A DNA stretch of 52,744 nucleotides from an uncultured Alphaproteobacteria bacterium. GTDB lineage: Bacteria; Pseudomonadota; Alphaproteobacteria; RF32; CAG-239. The position numbers were made by a program, and so were the translations under genes. The stretch covers positions 1 to 52,744 of the forward strand of contig CALXPT010000011.1 in the NCBI GenBank assembly GCA_944390355.1. The letters run 5' to 3'. Every line of letters begins with the position of its first letter. Position 1 is the first letter of the stretch. The notes beneath the pieces are model-generated. The model was not told where the DNA came from and ran no database searches. It saw nothing but the letters and a program-made list of their open reading frames with translations. Positions 16,868-26,543 of this stretch are shown here, in pieces.

Positions 16868-19063
16868 ATGAGTATATTCGGAGCAATGCAATCAGGTATA
16901 TCAGGATTGGCCGCCCAATCTAACGCGATGGGAGCCATTTCGGATAATATCACCAACATCAATACGGTTGGCTATAAAAATACAAATGTAGCATTCCAAA
17001 CATTAGTAACCAAACAAGTTTCAAGTAATTATTATTCACCGGGAGGTGTACAACCGGTAAGTAAACAAAGCATTAATGCACAAGGTTTACTATCATCAAC
17101 TTCGTCATCAACGGATATAGCCATCAGCGGCAACGGCTACTTTGTGGTAAATCAGGCGGCCAACCCTGGAGAAGGAGACCTTTGGGCATATACGAGAGCG
17201 GGAAGTTTTGATGTCGACCAAAACGGATATTTAAAAAACACCGGAGGTTTTTATGCTCAAGGCTGGAGTTTATTGCCATGGAATGGTAATACCCAAGCAT
17301 CAACAGTTAACATTAATGGCATCACCTATATGAAGGCCTATTACAACGAGGCAGGAGAAGTTGTAATTATCAATGATAACATTATAGACAACCGCAACTT
17401 GCAACCGGTTAACTTGAAAAATATAGGTGGCACGGCCACCCCGACGCGCCAAATTAACTTTGGAGCCAACTTGCCGAGCGATGATGCCATCGGAACAAAC
17501 CGTAAGATATCCGCCTTGATTTATGACAGCTTAGGCAATCCGAGCAATATGAGCTTAGATTTTCAAAAAGTAAGCACAAGCGGATGGAACATGACCTCAT
17601 CAGTACCGGACGGGGCAGCAACTTCAATTCTCTACGGAAATAGCAATACGTTAGATGCCGATCCGGATGTATTTTCAGCCTCAGGACAATTGGAGTTTAC
17701 ATCAATACCGGAAAACGGTTCGAGTATAGCGATAACGGATGCCGGCACGGGAACAACCTACACCTTTGTATTTACGAACAATCCGGCGGGAGTAAAGGGA
17801 GCAAATAATATAGCCGTAGATTTAAGCGCAAATATAGTAAGTTTGAGTGATTTTACGGAGGCCTTTGCGGAAGCATTACAGAATAATATGCCCTGTGGAG
17901 ATAGATTCCAAGCCGGTTCGGATAGAATAACCATAACCCAATCCACGATGGGTGCCGGATTAACGATAGACGCCAGCAAAACGTTATCATGCGTACAAAG
18001 AGCGGCTAATCCTGATTTTGCAACCGGAATTCCGTCAGGAATATTTGAGATACCGCAAATAGATAATGACATTAAGAACGGAGCGAGAATAGACTTCACG
18101 GGGGATGACGCAGCAGCCTATGTTGGTACGAGTTTTGTATTGGATGGAATTACATATAATTTCGTAAATACGGATATACCTAATGCACAAAAGACAATAA
18201 ACGTAAATATTTCGACGGCAACAAGCGTAGCCGATATGTTAACAATATTAGGAAATACGTTTCAAGCCAATGCAAATGAGCCGAGCAGATTTGTTGTAAG
18301 CGGCACGAGTTTAGAGATTTTGCCGACCTCGACCGGAGGTGATATTGATTTGAATACCACGGGGTTAAACGCATTGATTTCTGGTACGGTAAGAGATGCG
18401 GATAGAGGCTGGATAAAGGTTAAAAATTATAATGATACAATCGGTTACCAATTTCAGACCGGTCCGGAAATGATAGAAGAAGGCTCGAAAGCCCCCGGAG
18501 TATGTTTTAATGCGGACGGAACGCCAAAATATTTCAATGTTGATGAAATGTCGATAGTCTGGGCTAACGGCGCACAAAACATGGATGACGGAGCCAACAG
18601 CGGCAACATGATACAGCTTTTCATGGGCAACACGGGAACAAATGATGGATTGACCAGTCTGGCGGGAGATTTCACCACAGATTACATTAACCAAGACGGT
18701 GCTAAGTTCGGAAGTTATTCAGGAGTCTACATTGACGAAAGTGGTGTTGTAACCGCATTGTTCGATAACGGTGAGACACGTCCGATAGCGATATTGCCGT
18801 TAGCAACATTTTCAAATCCGAACGGCATGGAGGCGTTAACGGGAAATGCATGGATAGAGACGGATTATTCCGGACAGGCACTGTTGAAGAGAGCCGGAAC
18901 GAACGGAGCCGGAGAAATATCCTCCAATGCATTGGAGAGTTCAACGGTAGATTTAGCGACAGAATTCTCAAACATGATAGTAACACAAAGAGCATATTCA
19001 GCAGCAACCAATATTATTACGACGGCTGATGAAATGCTCCAAGAGTTAACGAATATGGTATAG
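16868..19063 (+). CDS. flgE: Flagellar hook protein FlgE
   Basis: Structural subunit of the hook. The N-terminal coiled-coil signature is intact (MSIFGAMQSGISGLAAQSNA, then SDNITNINTVGYKNTNVAFQ), as is the C-terminal helix (VDLATEFSNMIVTQRAYSAA and TADEMLQELTNMV). At 731 residues it is much longer than the Escherichia coli protein (about 400); the extra sequence is in the exposed middle domains (roughly 230-560), which contain two related repeats around a TYTFVFTN/ITYNFVNTD strand. AGGGAG precedes the ATG. Last gene of the sigma-54 operon, followed by a terminator. Confidence 0.96.
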   Translation: MSIFGAMQSGISGLAAQSNAMGAISDNITNINTVGYKNTNVAFQTLVTKQVSSNYYSPGGVQPVSKQSINAQGLLSSTSSSTDIAISGNGYFVVNQAANPGEGDLWAYTRAGSFDVDQNGYLKNTGGFYAQGWSLLPWNGNTQASTVNINGITYMKAYYNEAGEVVIINDNIIDNRNLQPVNLKNIGGTATPTRQINFGANLPSDDAIGTNRKISALIYDSLGNPSNMSLDFQKVSTSGWNMTSSVPDGAATSILYGNSNTLDADPDVFSASGQLEFTSIPENGSSIAITDAGTGTTYTFVFTNNPAGVKGANNIAVDLSANIVSLSDFTEAFAEALQNNMPCGDRFQAGSDRITITQSTMGAGLTIDASKTLSCVQRAANPDFATGIPSGIFEIPQIDNDIKNGARIDFTGDDAAAYVGTSFVLDGITYNFVNTDIPNAQKTINVNISTATSVADMLTILGNTFQANANEPSRFVVSGTSLEILPTSTGGDIDLNTTGLNALISGTVRDADRGWIKVKNYNDTIGYQFQTGPEMIEEGSKAPGVCFNADGTPKYFNVDEMSIVWANGAQNMDDGANSGNMIQLFMGNTGTNDGLTSLAGDFTTDYINQDGAKFGSYSGVYIDESGVVTALFDNGETRPIAILPLATFSNPNGMEALTGNAWIETDYSGQALLKRAGTNGAGEISSNALESSTVDLATEFSNMIVTQRAYSAATNIITTADEMLQELTNMV

Positions 19064-19135
19064 TAGGAGGGAACCAAAAGGACAGGAAGTCATGGTAAGA
19101 ATTTAGAATATAATTATGTTTCCCCTAAAGTAATC

Positions 19136-19168
19136 AAACCCCGCAATCTCCCCAAGCGGGGTTTTTTT
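19136..19168 (+). terminator. Intrinsic terminator of fliK-flgD-flgE
   Basis: AAACCCCGC (19136-19144) pairs with GCGGGGTTT (19156-19164), loop 11 nt, followed by more T. Confidence 0.92.
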
Positions 19169-19208
19169 AATAGGATTTAGCTACAAAAAAGTATCAAAAG
19201 CATTCGCC

Positions 19209-19280
19209 CAAACCCGCGGAAAACCTTGAAAATTTCTATTGAAAGGAATTTTCTTTTGTGTTATAATACGAGTCGTGAAG
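19209..19280 (+). repeat. Promoter-bearing repeat, copy 2
   Basis: Matches the reverse complement of positions 1-72 with 6 mismatches in 72 ungapped positions. The conserved part starts with CAAACCCGCGGAAAACC, upstream of the -35 box, and continues past the -10 box through TACGAGTCGTG, so more than core promoter hexamers is conserved. Confidence 0.9.
19239..19267 (+). promoter_or_regulatory. Sigma70-type promoter of the Cys-rich protein gene
   Basis: TTGAAA (19239-19244), exactly 17 nt, TATAAT (19262-19267), 47 bases before the start codon. Conservation of the same arrangement in copy 1 strengthens the call. Confidence 0.85.
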
Positions 19281-19314
19281 ACAAATGTAATTAGAACTTT
19301 ATGCGAGGTGTATT

Positions 19315-20187
19315 ATGATGAAAAAGGGTTGCCTTTTGCTGTGTGCAACAGCATTAAGCTTGGCTTGGTTGGATAATCAAGCTCAAGCATCAATTGGTTT
19401 TAATCTGAAAGCACCTCCGGTTCCGAGCTATGCTAAATTACACACATCACACACTTCACACCTCATGGCTCGACATTTGTCTTCGCCAAGTTTTAGCGAG
19501 AGACAAGAAATCAAGGTTGCGCAGGTGTGCTTTATCACCGATACCGAAGATTGCGGCGGGGCGGATTTTGTCGGTACCGATGGAACGCAAGGCACACCGC
19601 CGGACGCTCTTCCTCCGGGGGATGGTGATAGCTGTATCAAAATGGGATATAAAAAGACCGCCTGCCAACAAGATTATAAGCCAAATAAATATTGCCCGTT
19701 AAACAGCACCTACTTTGCCGAATGTATTCCCGATTGCCCGAGTGATTACAAGACTTGTCAATCGCCCCAGCAAGGAGTCGGCACGGTTTGCGCCGGAAAT
19801 ATGTATGAAGATTGCTGTACCCCGACTTGCGGTGATGAATATAAATATGATGCAAGCAATGTTCCGGCCGGTTATGAGTTGGTCGGCGAGCCTTGCATGG
19901 CCTGTGAAGACGGCGGCTCAAAAGCAAAATACAAAGACATTGAAGAAAAAGATTGTACGGGGTTTGTTGACTGCGGCCTATCGGGGTGCAAATCGGGAAC
20001 ACCGACTTGCCAAAGCGGCAGTCAGATTAAGTGTTCGGAGTGCGAACCTTGTCCGAACTTAGGTACGGAGAGTGAATGCCCGCCGTGCACGGTTTGCACA
20101 TTTGAAGAATGCTCGAATTTATACATCGTCAGCGGTTGCAAAACGGGGTGTACGGATTATTGCGACTTCTGCGCTTTTGAACAATAA
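19315..20187 (+). CDS. Exported cysteine-rich protein, unknown function
   Basis: A 290-residue protein with a signal peptide (MMKKGCLLLCATALSLAWLD, cleavage probably after AQA or AQAS near residue 25). By hand count it has 31 cysteines, 29 of them after the signal, many in CxxC-type spacings (CSECEPC, CPPCTVCTFEEC, CTDYCDFC). Such density suggests a disulfide-bonded extracellular or surface protein. A module of the form C-x3-GY-x3-AC-x8-CP near residues 107-127 resembles the N-terminal module of the next gene, so the two are related in part. The first ~70 mature residues are His/Ser-rich and Cys-poor. GAGG lies before the two tandem ATG codons. I do not recognise a named family. Confidence 0.85.
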   Translation: MMKKGCLLLCATALSLAWLDNQAQASIGFNLKAPPVPSYAKLHTSHTSHLMARHLSSPSFSERQEIKVAQVCFITDTEDCGGADFVGTDGTQGTPPDALPPGDGDSCIKMGYKKTACQQDYKPNKYCPLNSTYFAECIPDCPSDYKTCQSPQQGVGTVCAGNMYEDCCTPTCGDEYKYDASNVPAGYELVGEPCMACEDGGSKAKYKDIEEKDCTGFVDCGLSGCKSGTPTCQSGSQIKCSECEPCPNLGTESECPPCTVCTFEECSNLYIVSGCKTGCTDYCDFCAFEQ

Positions 20188-20221
20188 CCAAGAACTGAAA
20201 TTATTATCAAGGAGAAAGATT

Positions 20222-21025
20222 ATGAAACAATATTTACTTTTAACTTCGGCTTTGGCTGTGTTAGGTTTGAGCGGCACGGCTGAGGCAGCCTGCATACAGA
20301 CACCGAATTGTACCACACTGGGCTATACCTCCACCACGGCCTGCGAAGGTGGCTTAAAATGCCCGTGGGGTAACGCATGGTTTTGCCCTACTAGTAGTGA
20401 AAGTGGCGGGGAAGAAACGCCGGATTATGGCACATGTCAAATCGGAGATATATTGTATTCGGATAAAACTTGCAATCCTACGCTTTCAGATAATAAGTCT
20501 CCAATTGGGGTTGTTTTTGACAATACAAATAATTTAGCGATTGGTCTTTATACCAATAATTACACTTACGCGGTAAATAGTTTTATTGTTTCTGGTGTCC
20601 CTGCCTATGAAAATCAATCTCAGGCTGAAGCTGATTTAAATGGAAAAGAAAATACAAAAAAAACAATTGAATATTGTAATGCTAATGGATATAGCTGTCC
20701 TGCTTTTGAGTATGTTAACTCTTATATAACGGCTGGCACACAAGCTGGTGATTGGTATTTACCTGCTCTCGGTGAGCTGAAAAAAATATATACTCTTTCT
20801 GATACATTAAACAGAACTTTGCTAATAATTGGAGGTACAGAATTACCTAAAAAAATACCTACGGGAGAGTTAAATTATGGACACTTATCTTCTACCAAAT
20901 ATGAGGATTGGGGAGCTTGGGGATTGGCCTTTTATTATGGCGATTTTATTAAGTTTCAAAATAATTATGGTTATACGCCGTTTGTTAGGCCTGTTATAAA
21001 TTATGGAGAATGGAGAGGAAATTAA
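20222..21025 (+). CDS. Exported DUF1566-like (Lcl C-terminal type) surface protein
   Basis: 267 residues with a signal peptide (MKQYLLLTSALAVLGLSGTAEA). Residues 23-60 form a small Cys module (GYTSTTACEGGLKCPWGNAW), then a Ser/Gly/Glu linker, then a DUF1566-like domain: IGDILYSDKTC, PIGVVFDNTNNLAIGL, SCPAFEYVNSYITAG, GDWYLPALGELKKIY and the end AWGLAFYYGDFIKF ... FVRPVINY. The same order is found in the partial gene at 52092-52744. The ATG at 20222 has AAGGAGA at the proper distance; an open frame extends upstream but overlaps the preceding gene. The second half is visibly more AT-rich than the first. It is 34 bases after the Cys-rich gene and likely cotranscribed. Confidence 0.85.
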   Translation: MKQYLLLTSALAVLGLSGTAEAACIQTPNCTTLGYTSTTACEGGLKCPWGNAWFCPTSSESGGEETPDYGTCQIGDILYSDKTCNPTLSDNKSPIGVVFDNTNNLAIGLYTNNYTYAVNSFIVSGVPAYENQSQAEADLNGKENTKKTIEYCNANGYSCPAFEYVNSYITAGTQAGDWYLPALGELKKIYTLSDTLNRTLLIIGGTELPKKIPTGELNYGHLSSTKYEDWGAWGLAFYYGDFIKFQNNYGYTPFVRPVINYGEWRGN

Positions 21026-21040
21026 ATTTTAGTTTAGGCA

Positions 21041-21073
21041 AAAGCCCGCTCATAAAGAACGGGCTTTGCTCTT
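21041..21073 (+). terminator. Intrinsic terminator after DUF1566-like gene
   Basis: AAAGCCCG (21041-21048) pairs with CGGGCTTT (21060-21067); a T-run follows a few bases later. The stem also lies just beyond the stop of the convergent RNase J gene and may serve both strands. Confidence 0.8.
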
Positions 21074-21074
21074 T

Positions 21075-23045
21075 TTAATATTCATTACCACCTTTGCTTT
21101 TGAATTTCAGCGGATTAATTTTGCGTGGTTTGCCTGATTTTGTCGTGCGGATATGTTCAACCCCCATTCCATCCACAAAGCTCATAAACTCAGATTTTGC
21201 TTTTCGCTCTTGTTTATGGTCATTTGCTTTATTTTTGATTCGAGCGTTTTTTTCCTCTCTATCAAGTTTTTTCTTCTCTTTTCGAGAGAGTTTAGCTTTT
21301 CGCTCACGATTAGACTCTTTTGTTTCCTTTTCAAATGTGTCATCAAACATTCTCTCATAGTTTGCATAGTAGTCTTTATCCCCTGGGTTAGAAGTTTTGG
21401 TCATAGAAGTATCAAAAATCGGTTCATTATCAAGCGGCTGATAGTTTTTATCAATCACCCAAAATTCAAGTTTTCCTTCGGGCGGAATAACATTATCCGG
21501 CTCCAAAGGATTATAATAAACGTGCTTAACCCCAATCCATTGATAGTCATGATTTTTGGCTTGAACAAGCTTGGTTTCATTTCCTTGAACCCAAACAGCA
21601 TCCATATTTTCGGCTTGAAGAGTTTTGCAACCGTTGTTTTGCGCAACCTGAGAAGTTTCCTCACATTGTTTTATGTTGCCATGAATAGGAATATAAACAG
21701 CATTCGGAGCATATTGTCTAGTAAAATCCAACATCTGAGAAAATGCCTCAGCATTCAAATGTCCGGAATCTTGCATCTGTACTTGCTCAAAATTAGCAAT
21801 CTGTTTTCCACTTGGCGTTACCACAACTTTAGCTCCTTGCGCCGCTAAAAGCTGCAACATTTCCGGCCCAGTTTTACCATTAATTTCATCAATTATGCGC
21901 TGACGCTCAATTACTAAACAATCTGAATTGATTTTAAATGACGGGTGCAATCCCAAAGCCATTTTAGTAGCGGCAGCCATTGGAATAGCATTAAACCCAT
22001 TGTTTGCTTCGTTTTGTTTGTATTCATTTAGCCCTTGCGCAAAAGCACCGGTACAAACCACATATTTTTTAGCAATTTTTTTATCTTCAACAAACTTGTC
22101 AATGCGGCCTTTATAAATAACATCATCAAAATCATGATAATCACTCAATAGCATGGCCTTATACACCAAGTTGAGCCACGCTCCTTCCAAACAAACTTTT
22201 GCGCCTATTTTGCGTGCCGCCTCAATATCGACCGCCACATTCTGAAAGCTGCGGGAAATAACCGGAGAAATAATGATACTCCTGTCGGCATTGCGATTTA
22301 TGACATCAACGGTATTTTCCACCGCTTTGTCAAAGCCGATACGTTTGCCGCCTTTCGTATTAATTGAAGTTGAATCGATTAAAAAGGTTGTGGTTAGTTT
22401 TCGAGAAAGCAAATCTTTAACTTCCTGAGAATCAAAAGATTGCCCCAAAGGCATATTTTCTTCGGTCAAAAAGTCGCCGAAATTCATAATACCGGCATTA
22501 GGTTTGTCATCAACAAATGTCAGAGTATGAAAACCGATTGGCTCCAAAATCGAGTGGCTGACGGTAAACGGCTCAACCACCATATCGGGACTGAGTTGAA
22601 TATTATCGCCGGCTTTAATGCGTTCCATATCGGGAACTTTCACACCGTTTTGCGTAAACACGATTTTAATCAGATTTTTGGTAAAGCGTGTTGTCTTGAT
22701 TGGCGGAAGTTGGTAGCCCATTCTGACATAATTGACCAACGCACCGATATGATCTTCATGCGCATGGGTAATAAACAGTGCATTAACAGGTTTTTGAGCA
22801 GGTGTTTTTTCGCCCGTAATGGGGTTAACGCGGTCAAAATAAGCCGACACATCGGGATAAGCCGCCTCAAAACCGGATTCAAACGGAGCAAACATCGCCC
22901 CCAAGTCAAACATGGCGCGCGTTGTTTCGCCTTTTTCATTGGTATGCTCAATTATTGAGCAGTTTCCGCCGATACGGTCTTCATTCATACCGCCGATAAA
23001 TTCGATTTTAGTACCGGCGGAGATTTGTTCTTTTGCCTTTTTCAT
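21075..23045 (-). CDS. rnj: RNase J-type metallo-beta-lactamase ribonuclease
   Basis: RNase J is a 5'-3' exo- and endoribonuclease in RNA turnover and rRNA maturation, used by many alphaproteobacteria. The zinc motif THAHEDHIGAL lies near residues 91-101, with further ligands in VSHS, LIDSTS and PIHGNIKQ, and the beta-CASP region around SPVISRSFQNVAVDIEAARK and QDSGHLNAE. The 656-residue protein is about 100 longer than typical; the surplus is a Lys/Arg/Glu-rich tail (about 570-656: ERKAKLSRKEKKKLDREEKN) which may bind RNA or partners. The ATG at 23045 has AGGAG 6 nt before it; a TTG one codon upstream is less likely. Single gene, convergent with the surface-protein operon. Confidence 0.85.
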   Translation of the reverse strand: MKKAKEQISAGTKIEFIGGMNEDRIGGNCSIIEHTNEKGETTRAMFDLGAMFAPFESGFEAAYPDVSAYFDRVNPITGEKTPAQKPVNALFITHAHEDHIGALVNYVRMGYQLPPIKTTRFTKNLIKIVFTQNGVKVPDMERIKAGDNIQLSPDMVVEPFTVSHSILEPIGFHTLTFVDDKPNAGIMNFGDFLTEENMPLGQSFDSQEVKDLLSRKLTTTFLIDSTSINTKGGKRIGFDKAVENTVDVINRNADRSIIISPVISRSFQNVAVDIEAARKIGAKVCLEGAWLNLVYKAMLLSDYHDFDDVIYKGRIDKFVEDKKIAKKYVVCTGAFAQGLNEYKQNEANNGFNAIPMAAATKMALGLHPSFKINSDCLVIERQRIIDEINGKTGPEMLQLLAAQGAKVVVTPSGKQIANFEQVQMQDSGHLNAEAFSQMLDFTRQYAPNAVYIPIHGNIKQCEETSQVAQNNGCKTLQAENMDAVWVQGNETKLVQAKNHDYQWIGVKHVYYNPLEPDNVIPPEGKLEFWVIDKNYQPLDNEPIFDTSMTKTSNPGDKDYYANYERMFDDTFEKETKESNRERKAKLSRKEKKKLDREEKNARIKNKANDHKQERKAKSEFMSFVDGMGVEHIRTTKSGKPRKINPLKFKSKGGNEY

Positions 23046-23215
23046 CAAAAACTCCTAATAAAATATTTCCAATAATAGAACATATATTTTGACAAAAATC
23101 AAGCTTTATTTTCGAAAAATTTTGTCTTTATAAATTTTGCACCAGAAATTTTCATGTCTTGCATTTTCTCACAAAAACGCTAAGCTAAAGAAAATGTGTA
23201 AAACGGGAGAGAAAA

Positions 23216-23728
23216 ATGGTCAAAAAAACCTCAGACAGCATGAAATTGATAGTCATTGCATATGTATTTGTAACCTCAATCCTCGCAACTTATTATACCA
23301 AATATTTCATCACCAACGGCGTTGCCGAGTGGTACCATTTTGTATACCAACCCTCGGTAACGCCACCCGATTCGCTTTATTCGATAATCTGGATGATTTA
23401 TAACATAGCGGTAGGAGCGGCATTCATCAAAATTATTCTGGAGTTGGATTCGATAGAGTTTCCGAAATACAACTATCCCTATTTGGCAAATTTGATTTTA
23501 GAGTTTCTGTGGAGCTATTCATTTTTCTGGTGTCGCCAAGTAGGCTGGGCAATGTTTATTGTAATACCGATGGTTATTTTAACATTCAAGACCATAATCA
23601 TATATAAAGACGGCGACCCGATTGCAGCCAAAATCAGTTATGTTCCGTTCATCATAACTTTGTATATGGCACTTGTGTCCTTAGCGATGGTTAATGAACA
23701 CGGTCTCAAAGTCGAAATTTATCAATAA
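23216..23728 (+). CDS. tspO: TspO/MBR family membrane protein
   Basis: TspO/MBR proteins are five-helix membrane proteins that bind porphyrins and related ligands and modulate stress and pigment responses. The 170-residue protein has about five hydrophobic segments and the family blocks WYHFVYQPSVTPPDSLYSII (about 40-59), then WMIYNIAVGAAF, and the helix LANLILEFLWSYSFF (about 91-105), matching the usual P-x-PP and N-x-LW-x4-FF patterns. GGGAGAG precedes the ATG. It is a single gene between convergent RNase J and alaS, with a hairpin terminator after it. Confidence 0.82.
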   Translation: MVKKTSDSMKLIVIAYVFVTSILATYYTKYFITNGVAEWYHFVYQPSVTPPDSLYSIIWMIYNIAVGAAFIKIILELDSIEFPKYNYPYLANLILEFLWSYSFFWCRQVGWAMFIVIPMVILTFKTIIIYKDGDPIAAKISYVPFIITLYMALVSLAMVNEHGLKVEIYQ

Positions 23729-23753
23729 CGGCAGGAAAGAGAAACATTTTTTT

Positions 23754-23794
23754 GAAAGTCCGGTAGCTTTTTTGCTGGACTTTCAGTTTATTTT
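23754..23794 (+). terminator. Hairpin terminator after tspO
   Basis: GAAAGTCC (23754-23761) pairs with GGACTTTC (23777-23784), with an inner AGC/GCT extension, then a T-rich tract. Confidence 0.65.
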
Positions 23795-23820
23795 GACTTA
23801 TTTTGACGAACGGATATAAA
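23793..23820 (+). promoter_or_regulatory. Promoter of alaS
   Basis: TTGACT (23793-23798), 16-nt spacer, TATAAA (23815-23820); the alaS ATG is 32 bases further on. Confidence 0.7.
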
Positions 23821-23852
23821 CGTTTTTTTATTTAATTTGGGAAGTAAAAAAA

Positions 23853-26486
23853 ATGACTGTAACATTAAAAGACATTCGCAAAACGTATTTAGATTTTTTT
23901 GCCAAACACGGGCATAAGATAATACCGTCATCATCTTTGGTGCCGGATAATGACCCGACCTTGATGTTCACTAACTCGGGCATGGTTCAATTCAAGAATA
24001 TATTTACCGGTGCAGAAACCCGCGACTACACACGAGCCGCCACTTCCCAAAAATCCGTTCGCGCCGGAGGCAAGCACAATGATTTGGACAACGTTGGTTA
24101 TACGGTGAGACACCACACGTTTTTTGAAATGCTGGGCAACTTTTCGTTTGGCGATTATTTTAAGGATGACGCGATTAACTGGGCGTGGGAATTAGTAACC
24201 AAAGAGTTCTGCCTGCCGAAAGACAAATTAGCCGTAACGGTATATTATAATGATGATGAAGCATGGAATATCTGGAAAAAGGTGTCAGGCTTGCCCGATG
24301 ACAGGATTATCCGTATTCCGACCAAAGACAATTTTTGGCAAATGGGCGACACCGGCCCCTGCGGTCCTTGTTCTGAGATTTTCTATGACCACGGCCCCGA
24401 GGTTTGGGGTGGTTTACCGGGGACACCGGAAGAAGACGGCGACCGCTGGATTGAGATTTGGAACTTGGTTTTTGACCAGTTTGAAGACTTGCCGGATGGA
24501 ACAAGAATTCCGTTGAAGAAAAAGTGTATTGATACCGGTATGGGACTGGAGAGAGTTTCGGCTGTTTTGCAAGGTGTGCACTCAAATTATGACATAGATT
24601 TGTTCCGCAATTTGATTAATGATATTTCAAAATTAGCACCTAAAGAAGACCCTGAAGGGCCGTTTAAATCATCATTTAACGTGATAGCCGACCACTTGCG
24701 CTCAACTTCGTTTTTGATAGCGGATGGTGTTTTGCCTTCAAATGAAGGAAGAGGCTATGTCTTAAGACGTATCATGAGAAGAGCCATGCGGCACGCTTAT
24801 ATGCTGGGCGTTAAAGAACCGATGATGTATAAATTGCTCCCCTCCTTGCAAAGAGAAATGGGTGAAGCTTATCCTGAGCTTTATCGTGCCGAGGCTTTGA
24901 TTACCGAAACCATTAAGGCAGAAGAAACACGTTTCTTGCGTACGTTGGATAAAGGTATCCGCCTGTTGGACGACGCGTCGGCAGATTTGAAAGAAGGCGA
25001 CGTTTTATCAGGAGAAACGGCGTTTAAGCTGTATGACACTTATGGCTTTCCGTTGGATTTGACTCAAGATGCCTTGAGAGCCAAGAATATTAGTGTTGAT
25101 ACCAAGGGTTTTGACGCCGCTATGGAAAAACAGCGTGCCGAAGCCAGAAAGAACTGGGCAGGTTCGGGAGATGAAGGAACAGAAAAAGTCTGGTTTGAAG
25201 TCCAAGAAAAAGTCGGCAGCACCGAATTTTTGGGCTATAACACCTTGAGAGCTGACGGACAAGTTACGGCTTTGGTCAAAGACGGACAAATGATAAACAC
25301 CATCACCGGCGGCGAGTTTTATTTGGTTGCCAACCAAACCCCGTTTTATGCCGAAATGGGCGGTCAAGTCGGCGATACGGGTATTTTGCAAAACAAAGAT
25401 ACCACCATTCAGGTAACCGACACCAAGCACAAGTTGGACGGCATATCGGTTCATTGCTGCAAACTGATAAAAGGCACGGTCAAAGTTGGCGATACCTTAA
25501 CATTCCAAGTTCAGGAACAACGCCGCAAAGACATCTGCGCCAACCACTCGGTTACCCACTTGGCGCATAAGGCGTTAAGAGAGGTTTTGGGCGAACACGT
25601 CACGCAAAAAGGTTCTTTGGTTACACCGGATAGGATGCGCTTTGACATTTCGCACCACAAACAAATCACGGCTGAGGAATTAAGACAAGTTGAAAATATT
25701 GTCAACCAAGCCATTCGTAAAGACTACAAAGTTACCACGGTTTTGATGACACAAGAAGAAGCGATTAAAACCGGAGCGATGGCTTTGTTCGGCGAAAAAT
25801 ACGGTGATGAAGTCCGTGTGGTTTCCATGGGCGATGAAGAAAACACCTTTTCGCGTGAGCTTTGCGGCGGTACGCACGTTAAAAGCACGGGCGAAATCGG
25901 CTATTTTAATATTGTTTCCGAGAGTGCGGTTGCCGCCGGCGTAAGACGTATTGAGTGCGTAACCGGCAGAGGCGCGGAGGAATATGTCCAACACATGGAA
26001 GACAAACTTCATGCTGTCGGCCAGATTTTGAAATCTGATTTCAATACTTTGGAAGAAAGAATCAAACAGCTGATTGAAGATAAGAAAAAACTTGAGGCCG
26101 ATATCTTTAATTTGAAAAAAGCCTTTGCCAACGCCAAAGCAACAGACAATCAAGACAAGATTGAGACGGTAAACGGCATAAAATTTGTGGCCAGAACCAT
26201 TCCGAACGTCCACCCGAAGGAGTTGAAAGCCTTTATTGATGAGATTAATAAGAGCTTGGGTTCGGGGATTGTTGTTTTGGGTACGGATAAAGACAGCAAA
26301 GCTTCGATAGTTGTCGGCGTAACCCAAGATTTGACCGGCAAATATTCCGCGGTTGATTTGGTCAAATTAGCCTCGCAAGCTGTCGGCGGACAGGGCGGCG
26401 GCGGCAGACCGGACATGGCGCAAGCCGGCGGCCCGAATGCCAATAAGCTCAATGACGCTTATAACGCAGTCAAAGAAGCGATATAG
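23853..26486 (+). CDS. alaS: Alanyl-tRNA synthetase
   Basis: Class II synthetase charging tRNA-Ala, with editing of mis-charged Ser/Gly. 877 residues, the normal length. Motif 1/2 regions are clear ([33 protein letters not shown]), the glycine-rich [13 protein letters not shown] of motif 3 is present, and the editing-domain zinc ligands are His565 and His569 (NHSVTHLAH) with Cys671 and His675 (CGGTHV). The C-terminal oligomerization domain ends in [12 protein letters not shown]. The ATG at 23853 gives the exact family N-terminus. Codon choice here is richer in G/C than in the neighbouring hypothetical genes, as expected for a highly expressed gene. Confidence 0.98.
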   Translation: MTVTLKDIRKTYLDFFAKHGHKIIPSSSLVPDNDPTLMFTNSGMVQFKNIFTGAETRDYTRAATSQKSVRAGGKHNDLDNVGYTVRHHTFFEMLGNFSFGDYFKDDAINWAWELVTKEFCLPKDKLAVTVYYNDDEAWNIWKKVSGLPDDRIIRIPTKDNFWQMGDTGPCGPCSEIFYDHGPEVWGGLPGTPEEDGDRWIEIWNLVFDQFEDLPDGTRIPLKKKCIDTGMGLERVSAVLQGVHSNYDIDLFRNLINDISKLAPKEDPEGPFKSSFNVIADHLRSTSFLIADGVLPSNEGRGYVLRRIMRRAMRHAYMLGVKEPMMYKLLPSLQREMGEAYPELYRAEALITETIKAEETRFLRTLDKGIRLLDDASADLKEGDVLSGETAFKLYDTYGFPLDLTQDALRAKNISVDTKGFDAAMEKQRAEARKNWAGSGDEGTEKVWFEVQEKVGSTEFLGYNTLRADGQVTALVKDGQMINTITGGEFYLVANQTPFYAEMGGQVGDTGILQNKDTTIQVTDTKHKLDGISVHCCKLIKGTVKVGDTLTFQVQEQRRKDICANHSVTHLAHKALREVLGEHVTQKGSLVTPDRMRFDISHHKQITAEELRQVENIVNQAIRKDYKVTTVLMTQEEAIKTGAMALFGEKYGDEVRVVSMGDEENTFSRELCGGTHVKSTGEIGYFNIVSESAVAAGVRRIECVTGRGAEEYVQHMEDKLHAVGQILKSDFNTLEERIKQLIEDKKKLEADIFNLKKAFANAKATDNQDKIETVNGIKFVARTIPNVHPKELKAFIDEINKSLGSGIVVLGTDKDSKASIVVGVTQDLTGKYSAVDLVKLASQAVGGQGGGGRPDMAQAGGPNANKLNDAYNAVKEAI

Positions 26487-26491
26487 AAACA

Positions 26492-26526
26492 AAAAAAAGC
26501 GTTGCTCTTCACGAACAACGCTTTTT
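26492..26526. terminator. Bidirectional intrinsic terminator between alaS and the convergent gene
   Basis: AAAAAGCGTTG (26494-26504) pairs perfectly with CAACGCTTTTT (26516-26526), with A-run and T-run on the two sides, so it can work on both strands. Confidence 0.9.
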
Positions 26527-26543
26527 CTTCATACCAACGTATT

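Noticed and set aside
20072..20221. N-terminal extension of the DUF1566-like protein
   Set aside because: It overlaps the Cys-rich gene in another frame; the ATG at 20222 has a good ribosome site and begins a signal peptide.
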